Part shown: positions 14,628-22,795 of the stretch, one piece after another
Numbering within the stretch: position 1 is the first letter of the stretch
Layout: each line of letters starts with the position of its first letter
Assembly: GCA_938030645.1 (NCBI GenBank)
Contig: CALHHQ010000028.1
Location: 1 to 35,923, forward strand
DNA length: 35,923 nucleotides
Direction: 5' to 3'
Source: an uncultured Rhizobiaceae group bacterium
GTDB taxonomy: Bacteria > Pseudomonadota > Alphaproteobacteria > Rhizobiales > Rhizobiaceae
Notes under the pieces: model-generated
The model's database searches: none
Told to the model about the DNA's origin: nothing
What the model saw: the letters and a program-made list of their open reading frames with translations, nothing else
Made by a program: the position numbers and the translations under genes

Positions 14628-16100
14628 GTGGCAGGAATGCAGACATTTTATCTCAAAGCAGCTGATGATTTTGAAGGGTGGCGCAAAGCTTCAAGGTCTG
14701 CCTTTGAAAACAGCCTTCCTCCAGAGATGGTGTCGTTTCAAATCGAAGGCGAACAGCAATCATTGCTCGACGCATTGAACGAAACCAACACGGCAACAAT
14801 GGCCTGCCAAAAAGACATTGCGACACGAAATCTTATCGCAACAAAAACTTTTCTCGCTCTTGCCAAGCTTGTGGTTTGCCATTCGGATTCAGAGCGGTTT
14901 TCGCTTCTCTACAAACTGTTATTGCGGCTGCAAAACGAAAGAAACCTCCTTGGGAAAACGGTTGATCCCGAAGTGCATCACGCAAACGCACTTGCCAAAG
15001 AGGTACGGCGCGACATGCACAAAATGAAGGCCTTTGTTCGCTTTCGCAAAACAGATGAATTGAAAGATGGTACAGAACAATTTGTAGCGTGGTTTGAACC
15101 CACACATCATATTGTAAAAGCAACAGCGCCCTTTTTCATGCGCCGGTTTGCGGGGATGCACTGGTCCATATTATCGCCAAATGACTGTGTCCATTGGGAT
15201 GGTAAGGTTCTTCGTTTTTCAGAAGGTGTCCCGAAATCCAAGGCACCGAAAGAAGATGCTTTGGAAGATTATTGGAGGTCTTACTACGCATCCATATTCA
15301 ACCCAGCGCGCCTAAAAGTGGGTGCCATGACGTCTGAAATGCCCAAAAAATATTGGAAAAATTTGCCCGAAGCAGATCTCATTCCGGGCCTCATTCAACA
15401 GGCGCAAAGCCGCGAACAATCGATGCTGGAAAGCGCACCAACAGTTCCCATTGAAACCATGATGCAACACCGTCAGCATCCAGTTGACTACGCGCAAGAC
15501 AATCCGACAACGTTCAACTCATTGGAGGAATTGAATTCAGGGCTAAATGGCTGTCGGTTATGTCCGCTCTACAAGCCAGCAACGCAGGTGGTGTGCGGGC
15601 AAGGCGTCGCCTCAAACGATATCATGTTGATCGGCGAACAACCCGGCGACCACGAAGATATTCAAGGTCAACCGTTTGTCGGCCCTGCAGGACAATTGTT
15701 GAAAAGTGTAATGGCCGATCTTGAAATAGAAATTCCCTACATCACAAATGCGGTGAAGCATTTTAAATTCGAACCGTGCGGAAAACGCCGTATTCACAAA
15801 ACTCCAAACGCCAGCGAAATTGATCACTGTCGCTGGTGGCTGCAAAAAGAAATTGAACTTGTGAAGCCAAAAGTAATTGTTGCCATGGGCGCGAGTGCTT
15901 TACGAGGAGTGACTGGGAAGTCCGGTAAAATATCTGAACTCAAACGCAAGCCCATCACACTAGAAAATGAAATTGTATTGGTTGTAACAAGGCATCCATC
16001 ATCTATTCTAAGAACAAAGGACGTGGCCCAAAAAGCAGCAGCCCATCAAGAATTCAAGGAGGACCTTCGCTTTGCACACCAATTGGCAATAGAAATCTAG
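14628..16100 (+). CDS. UdgX uracil-DNA glycosylase with N-terminal DUF4130 domain
   Basis: This 490-residue fusion has a DUF4130-type domain of unknown function in residues 1-260. The second part (about 295-485) is a family 4-like uracil-DNA glycosylase, with GEQPGDHED (336-344), PFVGPAGQLL and the late VTRHPSS motif. The loop GKRRIHK (385-391) is the hallmark of UdgX. In the mycobacterial enzyme, the His of this KRRIH loop (His390 here) forms a covalent bond to the abasic sugar after uracil removal. Iron-sulfur cysteines are probably Cys309, Cys312, Cys384 and Cys401. I chose the GTG start, which has AAGG four bases upstream; an ATG at 14637 is possible. It forms a two-gene unit with the radical SAM gene. 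Confidence 0.93.
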   Translation: MAGMQTFYLKAADDFEGWRKASRSAFENSLPPEMVSFQIEGEQQSLLDALNETNTATMACQKDIATRNLIATKTFLALAKLVVCHSDSERFSLLYKLLLRLQNERNLLGKTVDPEVHHANALAKEVRRDMHKMKAFVRFRKTDELKDGTEQFVAWFEPTHHIVKATAPFFMRRFAGMHWSILSPNDCVHWDGKVLRFSEGVPKSKAPKEDALEDYWRSYYASIFNPARLKVGAMTSEMPKKYWKNLPEADLIPGLIQQAQSREQSMLESAPTVPIETMMQHRQHPVDYAQDNPTTFNSLEELNSGLNGCRLCPLYKPATQVVCGQGVASNDIMLIGEQPGDHEDIQGQPFVGPAGQLLKSVMADLEIEIPYITNAVKHFKFEPCGKRRIHKTPNASEIDHCRWWLQKEIELVKPKVIVAMGASALRGVTGKSGKISELKRKPITLENEIVLVVTRHPSSILRTKDVAQKAAAHQEFKEDLRFAHQLAIEI

Positions 16101-16124
16101 AGTCGCACCTACGAGATGATCATT

Positions 16125-16155
16125 AAAAAACCCGAGTGGCAAAACCATCCGGGTT
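16125..16155 (-). terminator. Intrinsic terminator after leuD
   Basis: On the minus strand, AACCCGGATGG pairs with CCACTCGGGTT, with two central mismatches, around TTTTG. A run of T residues follows. It lies about 30 bases past the leuD stop. It could also act weakly on the convergent UdgX transcript. Confidence 0.8.
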
Positions 16156-16186
16156 GTTCAATTCAATATGATTTAAGATCGCTTGA

Positions 16187-16789
16187 TCAGGTCCAAGCAC
16201 GTTCACTCAGTTTGCTTTCGTAAGCATCAATGCTGTCGACCTTTTCCATCGTGAGGCCAATGTCATCAAGACCGTTCAACAAACAGTGCTTTTTGTGCGC
16301 ATCCAGATCGAATGATATCGTGCCACCATCTGGTCCTGAAATAGTCTGACTTTCCAGATCAACAGTCAAAACGGCATTCGAACCGCGATTGGCATCATCC
16401 ATCAATTTCTCAAGTTCTTCTTCACTCACCTGAACAGGTAAAATGCCATTCTTGAAACAGTTGTTGTAAAAGATGTCAGCAAAGCTCGTTGAGATCACAC
16501 AACGAATGCCACGGTCCAACAAAGCCCAAGGCGCATGTTCGCGCGACGAACCACACCCAAAATTGTCACCAGCCACCAAAATAGTTGCTTCGCGATAAGC
16601 AGGTTTGTTCAAAACAAAATCCGGGTTTTCACTGCCATCTTCGTTCAAACGCATCTCAGCAAACAAACCTTCAGATAGGCCTGTGCGTTTGATCGTTTTC
16701 AGATAATCCTTCGGAATGATCATATCGGTGTCGATATTGATGATCGGAAGTGGTGCAGCAACACCAGTCAATTGTGTGAACTTGTCCAT
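16187..16789 (-). CDS. leuD: 3-isopropylmalate dehydratase small subunit
   Basis: This 200-residue swivel-domain subunit of isopropylmalate isomerase converts 2- to 3-isopropylmalate in leucine synthesis, in complex with LeuC. The start (TGVAAPLPIINIDTDMIIPKDYLK), the substrate-binding GCGSSREHAPWAL and the FADIFYNNCFKNGILPV block are all intact. LeuC is encoded separately at 22796-24199 on the other strand, and leuB is not in the window. No clear ribosome site precedes the ATG. A terminator follows. Confidence 0.96.
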   Translation of the reverse strand: MDKFTQLTGVAAPLPIINIDTDMIIPKDYLKTIKRTGLSEGLFAEMRLNEDGSENPDFVLNKPAYREATILVAGDNFGCGSSREHAPWALLDRGIRCVISTSFADIFYNNCFKNGILPVQVSEEELEKLMDDANRGSNAVLTVDLESQTISGPDGGTISFDLDAHKKHCLLNGLDDIGLTMEKVDSIDAYESKLSERAWT

Positions 16790-16873
16790 AGATAAAGGCT
16801 CTTGTCTGATCTGTTGAGGATGATCTACACCAGACTCTTCAAATCGCCAAGATCAAGACGGGCTAAGATTGCA

Positions 16874-17080
16874 ATGAAACTCTACAGAATGATCACAGGA
16901 CCTGATGACAACGAATTCTGCCATCGGGTTTCCAAGGCGCTGTCCAACGGATGGGAATTGGCTGGGAGTGCATCACTCACATTCGACGCCGTACGTGGCC
17001 GCACGATGTGCGGTCAACCCGTGATCAAAGACGTTCCTGATGAAGACTATTCACCAGATCTCAAACTCGGCGACTATTGA
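16874..17080 (+). CDS. DUF1737-domain protein
   Basis: This 68-residue protein matches what I know of DUF1737: MKLYRMITGPDD at the start, FCHRVSKALSNGWELAGSASLTFD, then CGQPVIKDV and SPDLKLGDY. The fold and function are unknown to me. The frame stays open upstream to a TTG at 16802, but the family start at the ATG fits better. The next gene starts three bases after the stop, so the two are probably co-translated. Confidence 0.78.
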   Translation: MKLYRMITGPDDNEFCHRVSKALSNGWELAGSASLTFDAVRGRTMCGQPVIKDVPDEDYSPDLKLGDY

Positions 17081-17083
17081 TTT

Positions 17084-17470
17084 ATGTACTCAGAAGATTC
17101 GTTCTTCACGCTAACGATATTGGGCCAAATCGGATTGGTTGCACTATCTATCAGTTTGGCTGCTCTTTTTTTATACGTGTGCTGGGCAACCACGAGCAAA
17201 AAACCCATTTGGCTGCGGCTTGCAATCGCCATCTTTCTGTTCATGTTGTTCATCTGGCTGATGCCACAGGTTTATTACACGTACTATATTTTCCTAATCG
17301 ACGTGCCGTGGCAGGTGATCATTCAACCGCCACCAACACCCGTTGATTTGGCGCGTATCCTGTTTTTCGCAGAAAACACCAACCTGTCATTTCATGCTCA
17401 AGCAGTTATTGGGTGGCTGCTGATTTTAGTTGGTTTGTTCAGACCGAAACTGTCTAAGCTTGTTCGCTGA
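17084..17470 (+). CDS. Small hypothetical membrane protein
   Basis: I do not recognise this 128-residue protein. It has about three strongly hydrophobic segments: residues 9-33, 43-64 and 107-121. A polar loop rich in Tyr and Pro (QVYYTYYIF, QPPPTP) lies between the second and third. It starts three bases after the DUF1737 stop. Its last 17 bases overlap the end of the convergent phosphotransacylase-like gene, so the two transcripts are complementary at their 3' ends. The tight spacing and the clean membrane profile support a real gene. Confidence 0.7.
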   Translation: MYSEDSFFTLTILGQIGLVALSISLAALFLYVCWATTSKKPIWLRLAIAIFLFMLFIWLMPQVYYTYYIFLIDVPWQVIIQPPPTPVDLARILFFAENTNLSFHAQAVIGWLLILVGLFRPKLSKLVR

Positions 17471-18392
17471 GATATTTGGCATACAGAACACCCAATGCAC
17501 ATGATGCAATGCGGGCTTCAGCACTATCTGCACGACTGGTGAGAATGACAGGGGCTTTTGCACCCACAACCAGTCCAGCTGTTTCGCTGCCCGCCATAAA
17601 CGTTAGTGCTTTGAAAAATATATTGCCCGCTTCAATTGTGGGAACAACCAAAATATCTGCGTCTCCAGCAACGGGTGAATCGATCCCTTTTAATTCCGCC
17701 GCTTCTTTGCTGACAGCATTGTCGAGCGCAAAGGGTCCATCAACCAGACCACCCGTAATTTTACCTTCAGCTGCTGCATCGGCGATTGCTCGCGCTTCCA
17801 TGGAAGAGGGAATACCAGGGTTAGGGCTTTCTACTGCCGACAGAATAGCGGCCTTGGGTGTTTCAACACCAAGCGCCCGCGCAAGATCAATCCCGTTCTG
17901 TGTAATTGAAATTTTATGATTCTCAGTCGGCGCCACATTAAGTGCTGCATCAGTAATAATGACGGGACGATCCCAATTGGGAATGTCCATGACAAAGCAA
18001 TGACTCGTGCGTTGCGATGTGCGCAACCCATTTTCTTTTCGAATAACAGCGGCCAGATAAGTGTCGGAATGGATAAAGCCTTTCATCAAAACTTGAGCAG
18101 ATCCATCTGCCACCAAATCAACGCCTCGATGGGCCGCTTTTTCTTCCGTATCGGCTTGCACAATTTCAAGATCAGAGATGTCAAATCCGGCTTCTTTTGC
18201 CGTTGTTTCAATGCGCGCGCGATCTCCAACCAAAATAGGAATGATTAAACCTTCATCACGAGCGTCCAAAGCGCCTTCTAGTGCAGTCGCTTCTTCGGGG
18301 CAGATCACCGCCGTTTTCAATGGGTCAAGCGGTTTGCACATCGCCAACAGTTCTGAAAAATGTGGGCGCGTTTCTGGGGTAATACTGTGCAC
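17454..18392 (-). CDS. Phosphate acetyl/butyryltransferase family protein
   Basis: This 312-residue protein resembles PTA/PTB enzymes, which move an acyl group between CoA and phosphate. Visible family parts are LMKGFIHSDTYLAAVIRKENGLRT, HCFVMDIPNWDRPVIITDAALNVAPT, the Pro-Ser-rich loop NPGIPSSMEARAI, GLVDGPFALDNAVSKEAA and ADILVVPTIEAGNIFFKAL. The GTG start has GGAG six bases upstream. No acetate or butyrate kinase gene lies beside it. Rhizobial members are often called phosphate acetyltransferase, but the acyl group cannot be assigned here. Confidence 0.85.
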   Translation of the reverse strand: MHSITPETRPHFSELLAMCKPLDPLKTAVICPEEATALEGALDARDEGLIIPILVGDRARIETTAKEAGFDISDLEIVQADTEEKAAHRGVDLVADGSAQVLMKGFIHSDTYLAAVIRKENGLRTSQRTSHCFVMDIPNWDRPVIITDAALNVAPTENHKISITQNGIDLARALGVETPKAAILSAVESPNPGIPSSMEARAIADAAAEGKITGGLVDGPFALDNAVSKEAAELKGIDSPVAGDADILVVPTIEAGNIFFKALTFMAGSETAGLVVGAKAPVILTSRADSAEARIASCALGVLYAKYLSEQA

Positions 18393-18529
18393 GAATAGCT
18401 CCGAGTGGGTTGTTCGATTTCATTCATGTCATAGAGACATTCTTTGATTTGGGAAAGCACCACATCGCTTCCCCAAAGTTAAAAAAAGGCTTAGATATAA
18501 AGAAAAACATATGCGTTGAGGAACCACCC

Positions 18530-19489
18530 GTGACCGCAAGAATTTTGACCATTGGAAACTTCTTTCCAAGCGTAACCAAAGATTTAAGCAAGACATTCAC
18601 GGTTGTTGAATGCCCAAACAGAACAGACATCGATGTCTTGTCAGAAGATCAACGCAGCGAAATCTCCGCAATCGCAACCTTCGGATGGGCGCCAGCCGAT
18701 CTGATCAAAAAATTTCCAAACCTAAAGCTCATTTCAAGTTTCGGCGTAGGATATGATGGCGTAGATGCAGACTATGCAGCTTCAAAAGAAATTTTGGTAA
18801 CCCATACACCAAACGTATTGAACGATGATGTTGCCAACACAACAATTGTTCTGATCCTCACCACAATGCGTCGGATCATTGCCCAAGACAAATATCTGCG
18901 CGAGGGCCGTTGGGTGTCAGAAGGCAATGCGCCACTGACCAAAAGCATTCGCGGCAAGAAAGTCGGTATTGTTGGGTTGGGTCGTATCGGAGAAGCCATC
19001 GCGGAAAAACTTTCCGTGTTCAAATGCGAAACCGTCTATCATTCCCGCAATCAAAAACCGGATGTCCCTTACACCTATTACGGAAGTCTGTTGGATATGG
19101 CCCACGACTGCGATGTGTTGGTGGCGATCACACCGGGTGGTCCTGCCACAGACAAGTTGATCAGCCGTGAGGTCATGGAAGCGCTTGGTCCTGAAGGCAC
19201 ATTGATCAATGTCGCGCGCGGCACTGTGGTTGATGAGGCAGAGATGGTGAAGGCTTTGCAGGACGGCCGTTTAGGCGCTGCGGGTCTGGATGTGTTTGAA
19301 GACGAACCGAACGTTCCTGAAGAATTGTTCCCTATGGAAAACGTGGTTCTCACGCCTCATGTAGCCAGCGCAACGTGGGAAACCCGTCAGGCAATGTCAG
19401 ATTTGGTGGTGGGAAATCTTGTGTCTTATTTCTCGACAGGAAAAGTTGAGACCCCTGTTCCTGAATGCGCTGACATACCGGGCGCTTAA
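18530..19489 (+). CDS. 2-hydroxyacid dehydrogenase (glyoxylate/hydroxypyruvate reductase-like)
   Basis: This D-isomer-specific 2-hydroxyacid dehydrogenase has 319 residues. The nucleotide-binding motif GLGRIG is at 149-154. The catalytic triad is Arg230 (NVARG), Glu259 (DVFEDEP) and His277 (TPHVASAT). The segment after the second beta strand (VYHSRN) has Ser-Arg rather than an acidic residue, which favours NADPH. The frame is open upstream to 18410, but the GTG at 18530 has GAGG eight bases upstream and gives the normal family length. The convergent GST gene ends two bases after its stop. The substrate is uncertain. Confidence 0.88.
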   Translation: MTARILTIGNFFPSVTKDLSKTFTVVECPNRTDIDVLSEDQRSEISAIATFGWAPADLIKKFPNLKLISSFGVGYDGVDADYAASKEILVTHTPNVLNDDVANTTIVLILTTMRRIIAQDKYLREGRWVSEGNAPLTKSIRGKKVGIVGLGRIGEAIAEKLSVFKCETVYHSRNQKPDVPYTYYGSLLDMAHDCDVLVAITPGGPATDKLISREVMEALGPEGTLINVARGTVVDEAEMVKALQDGRLGAAGLDVFEDEPNVPEELFPMENVVLTPHVASATWETRQAMSDLVVGNLVSYFSTGKVETPVPECADIPGA

Positions 19490-19491
19490 GG

Positions 19492-20187
19492 TCAGTCTTT
19501 CTGTCCAAACAAAATCTTGCGTTCTTCATCAGTAGGTGGCCTTTGTCGCCTACTATCTTTTCCAAGAGCAACACCATGTTGAACAGCAGGTCTGTCCTTC
19601 ACGACTCCACGCCACCGCACGAGATTTGGAAATTCGTCCAATGACAATTGCATCGCTTTGGCGATCAAAACCCATGGCCAGCAGATCATATCAGCGATTG
19701 AATAGTCGTCGCCAACAATCCAATCACGGCCTTCTAAGCGGGTGTCCAGTATCTTAAGGCAACGTATGGATTCAGCTTCGTAGCGCTTTCGACCATAGCC
19801 CTCTTTTTCTTCACCTGGCGCGTAATTGAAGAAATGACTGTGTTGACCCATCATCGGACCTTGATTGCCCGTTTGCCAAAACAGCCATTCCAAAACTTCT
19901 TTTTCGAGCACAGCGTCATCAGGCAAAAATCGTCCGAATTTTCGTGCCAAATAAAACATAATTGCGCCGGATTCAAAGACCGAAACTGGGTCGCCTTCCA
20001 CATCATGATCAACAATCGCTGGCATACGGTTGTTTGGGCTGATGGCTAAGAACTCAGGTTTAAACTGATCACCCTGTCCGATGTTCACGAAATGGGTTTC
20101 ATAGTCTATGCCGAGTTCTTCCAGCAGGATAGAAACCTTCCAGCCATTCGGTGTCGGCCAATAGTAGAAATCGATTGGTTTGGTCAT
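19492..20187 (-). CDS. Glutathione S-transferase, YfcG/Ure2p-like
   Basis: This 231-residue cytoplasmic protein has an N-terminal thioredoxin-like domain with TPNGWKVSILLEELGIDY, SPNNRMPAIVD and FESGAIMFYLA. A helical C-terminal domain follows with DWIVGDDYSIADMICWPWV. The TPNG start and the long insertions are typical of nu-class or Ure2p-like enzymes such as YfcG, which act as glutathione-dependent disulfide reductases. Its ATG overlaps the CaiB stop as ATGA, with GGGAG seven bases upstream, so it is translationally coupled to that gene. Confidence 0.9.
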   Translation of the reverse strand: MTKPIDFYYWPTPNGWKVSILLEELGIDYETHFVNIGQGDQFKPEFLAISPNNRMPAIVDHDVEGDPVSVFESGAIMFYLARKFGRFLPDDAVLEKEVLEWLFWQTGNQGPMMGQHSHFFNYAPGEEKEGYGRKRYEAESIRCLKILDTRLEGRDWIVGDDYSIADMICWPWVLIAKAMQLSLDEFPNLVRWRGVVKDRPAVQHGVALGKDSRRQRPPTDEERKILFGQKD

Positions 20188-21410
20188 GACATGTCTCCCA
20201 AACTCGTCACACCATCATCAGCTAGCGTTTCAATTTCAGCATCACTCAAACCCAAATGACCGAGCAGTTGATGGCTGTCCGCACCTAATGATGGCGCCGG
20301 CAATCGAAACGTTGTTGGAGTTTTGGAAAACTGTGGCGCTGGTCTCGCTTGTCGCAGTGTTCCCGCAAGCGGGTGGTTGGTTTGAACAACGGTTTCATTT
20401 GCTACTATTTGCGGGTGCGAAATCACTTCGAGACGCGTTAAAACAGGCGCGCATGGAACATCTTGTGCTTCCAGTTTAGCAAGCCAATTGGTGGCTGTAT
20501 CAGTCATCAAAACATCTTGCGTCAATTGCAAACGCTCATCGATGTTTTGTCCTCGTAAGGCTGATGAAGCAAATCGCTGATCATTCAACCATTCAGGCCT
20601 ATTAAACGCTTTGCAAAGACCAGCCCATTCTTTGTCTGATTGGACAGCTACGCTGATATACCCCTCAGCTGTTTCATAAATTAGGTCGATAAAACTTTGT
20701 GCCGTTTCGCGTTCCAATTCATCACCCACAAATGTGTGGGCACCCATGTCCGATCCCCATAGAAATGACACCACCGTATCCAGCATCGACAGCTTGATGT
20801 GTTGTCCTTCGCCCGCCTCGCGACCGCCTGTCCGTTCACGGTGAAAGAGTGCTGCGCTGATTGATTGTGCAGCCGCATAGCCGGTCAATTTATCAGGAAC
20901 GATCGTGCGCACCAAACGAGGACGCGCTTCGTCGGAACCACCTTGCACTGTCGTAAGACCTGACAGCGCTTGAACCAATGGATCATAAACCGGTTTCTGG
21001 GCATACGGTCCAACATCACCAAAACCGGAGATCGACACATAGATGACAGAAGGCGCGATCTTTTTAACGATGTCATACCCAATCCCTATACGGTCCACCA
21101 CTCCAGGGCGGAAATTCTGAACAATCACATCCGCTTCAACAGCCATTTGCATGAAAATATCGACAGCTCGTTTTTCTTTCAGGTTTAACGTCAATGATCG
21201 TTTGTTGCGATTGTTGTTCACGAACGAAGCAGAAAACCCATTACGTTTAGTCGAGACCGAACGTGTGTGATCTCCCCCTTTGGGATTTTCGATTTTGATC
21301 ACATCAGCACCTTGATCCGCCAACATGAGCGTCGTCATTGGACCTGAAATCATGGACGTCAGATCAAGTACTCGAATGCCTGAAAGTGGGCCCGAATTGG
21401 AGGTGCTCAT
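20184..21410 (-). CDS. CaiB/BaiF family (class III) CoA-transferase
   Basis: This 408-residue protein has the class III CoA-transferase start GIRVLDLTSMISGPMTTLMLADQGADVIKIENP, then NRNKRSLTLNLK and NFRPGVVDRIGIGYD. The likely catalytic Asp is Asp173 (VPDKLTG), at the position that forms the aspartyl-CoA thioester in formyl-CoA transferase. The members of this family use different acids, so the substrate is unknown. It is coupled by an ATGA overlap to the GST gene, which suggests a shared job in thiol or xenobiotic acid metabolism. Confidence 0.9.
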   Translation of the reverse strand: MSTSNSGPLSGIRVLDLTSMISGPMTTLMLADQGADVIKIENPKGGDHTRSVSTKRNGFSASFVNNNRNKRSLTLNLKEKRAVDIFMQMAVEADVIVQNFRPGVVDRIGIGYDIVKKIAPSVIYVSISGFGDVGPYAQKPVYDPLVQALSGLTTVQGGSDEARPRLVRTIVPDKLTGYAAAQSISAALFHRERTGGREAGEGQHIKLSMLDTVVSFLWGSDMGAHTFVGDELERETAQSFIDLIYETAEGYISVAVQSDKEWAGLCKAFNRPEWLNDQRFASSALRGQNIDERLQLTQDVLMTDTATNWLAKLEAQDVPCAPVLTRLEVISHPQIVANETVVQTNHPLAGTLRQARPAPQFSKTPTTFRLPAPSLGADSHQLLGHLGLSDAEIETLADDGVTSLGDMS

Positions 21411-21471
21411 AATTCTTGTCCTTGCCAGAATTTATCTCAGCATGACCGCAAGCACTCAAATTTGAAAGTCA

Positions 21472-22200
21472 TTACTTCCGGGAAAAAACGCCAATCATCG
21501 GGCCAAGGTCACGCCATCCCCCACGAGATCCCGATTGGGTTTTGATCGCAGAGACCGTGCCATCAAGAAAAAGCGCATTGGGCGTTTTCAACTCATTCAA
21601 AAAGAGATTGCCAAAATTCCAGAAATTGATGGGCCGATGTGAAATCACGAAATGAACCGTATCGCCATCTTTGGAAACACCCACACCATTTCGAATTTTC
21701 AAACTGTCGGACTCTTTCAAAAACCGAGGGTGTAATTTTCCATCGATCACCAACATTGGGCCTGATTGGGTGGCAAAATCCACCTGACGTTTTGCATCAA
21801 TAAACGCTTTGGTTTCACTTACGCCAACTTTTCCATCCTGACCCCAAAACACGCCATTGGGCAGAAGATGAAAATTACCCCATCCTCCTTTTGTGGAAAT
21901 TTGTTTTTGTTCAAGACTGTTTTCCACATATAGGCCAACAGGCAGTAAGTCGGCGTGATACATGCCGCCATTCATCAACATTAGGGGCTGGCGGCTTTCG
22001 CTTTCGAGCGCACTTTCAAGGCGAGACAGGCGCGCAAAAGGTTCACCAGATGGGTTGGTCAAAAACAATCGCGTTTCAATTTCAGCAACGGAATAAGAAC
22101 ATACTGTGTGCTTTACATTTGCATGGGTGAGTATGCGACAATCACCATCATGGCACCCGCCAAACAGGGAGCAGAATATTGCAGTTAAAAATTCTAACAT
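21472..22200 (-). CDS. Phosphodiester glycosidase family protein (DUF2233), probably exported
   Basis: The core matches the NAGPA/DUF2233 domain: LMLMNGGMYHADLLPVGLYVENS, then GWGNFHLLPNGVFW, FATQSGPMLVIDGKLHPRF, RNGVGVSKDGDTVHFVIS and ALFLDGTVSAI. The enzyme class cleaves phosphodiester-linked sugars, but bacterial substrates are mostly unknown. The start is uncertain. From the ATG at 22200 the protein has 242 residues and a hydrophobic leader that lacks positive charges. A TTG at 22257 would add an Arg-containing n-region that makes a better signal peptide, but it has no ribosome site. Cysteines shortly after the leader fit a periplasmic protein. Confidence 0.75.
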   Translation of the reverse strand: MLEFLTAIFCSLFGGCHDGDCRILTHANVKHTVCSYSVAEIETRLFLTNPSGEPFARLSRLESALESESRQPLMLMNGGMYHADLLPVGLYVENSLEQKQISTKGGWGNFHLLPNGVFWGQDGKVGVSETKAFIDAKRQVDFATQSGPMLVIDGKLHPRFLKESDSLKIRNGVGVSKDGDTVHFVISHRPINFWNFGNLFLNELKTPNALFLDGTVSAIKTQSGSRGGWRDLGPMIGVFSRK

Positions 22201-22278
22201 GAAGTTCGCAGCCAGCCTTGATCTGCAAGTAGCACCAGATGATTGCGTATCAATCAACCACGGCGTGATTGCGACATA

Positions 22279-22689
22279 CTAAACGTTGTCTATGGGCGCC
22301 AGCAACATCCAGCGATGTCCAAACGGATCGTAGAACTGACAAAACCTGTCACCCCAAAACATATTTTCCGGTGCAAATGATTTTGTGGATCCGTTTTCCA
22401 TCGCAAGACCGTAGATCCGGTCAACTTGTGACGGAGATTCAACCGTGATGCTGACAGCCACTGGTGAGCCCTTGCCTGGAACAGCCCCCGGTTCAGAATC
22501 AAACTCGGGAAATTCATCAGACAGCATCACAGGATTGTCTTGGATCATCAATGTGGCATGCATGACTCGCTCTCCGTCTTCCGCATCCATGACATTGGAA
22601 CACGTTGCATCAAACACTGTCTCATAAAATTTGATGGCGGCTTTGGCACCCTTAACGGTCAGATAGGGAGAAACTGAAATTTTGGTCAT
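22279..22689 (-). CDS. VOC family protein, PhnB-like
   Basis: This 136-residue protein has the vicinal-oxygen-chelate fold (two beta-alpha-beta-beta-beta units). It begins VSPYLTVKGAKAAIKFYETVFDA and ends DRFCQFYDPFGHRWMLLAP, the PhnB-like hallmark. The GFGH-like end and the MHATLMIQDNPVMLSDEF strand support the call. The start has AAGGTG five to six bases upstream. It is divergent from leuC across about 106 bases. The substrate and metal are unknown. Confidence 0.88.
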   Translation of the reverse strand: MTKISVSPYLTVKGAKAAIKFYETVFDATCSNVMDAEDGERVMHATLMIQDNPVMLSDEFPEFDSEPGAVPGKGSPVAVSITVESPSQVDRIYGLAMENGSTKSFAPENMFWGDRFCQFYDPFGHRWMLLAPIDNV

Positions 22690-22728
22690 GCGTCACCTTT
22701 TCAATATGCACAGTTTATCTCGAATTTC

Positions 22729-22758
22729 TTGACGTGAACCCTTAGATTATCGCATATC
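22729..22758 (+). promoter_or_regulatory. Possible promoter for leuC
   Basis: TTGACG and CATATC are separated by 18 bases, ending about 37 bases before the leuC ATG. The -35 box is good and the -10 box only fair. No leucine-rich leader peptide is visible between it and leuC. Confidence 0.35.
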
Positions 22759-22795
22759 TTCTATCAAAATTCGACTTTTGCAAGGAATGCAATTT

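Noticed and set aside
14628..16100. Reading UdgX plus the radical SAM protein as a new defence system
   Set aside because: The pair is a known and widespread neighbour set in bacterial genomes. Only the regulation and the radical SAM reaction remain open.
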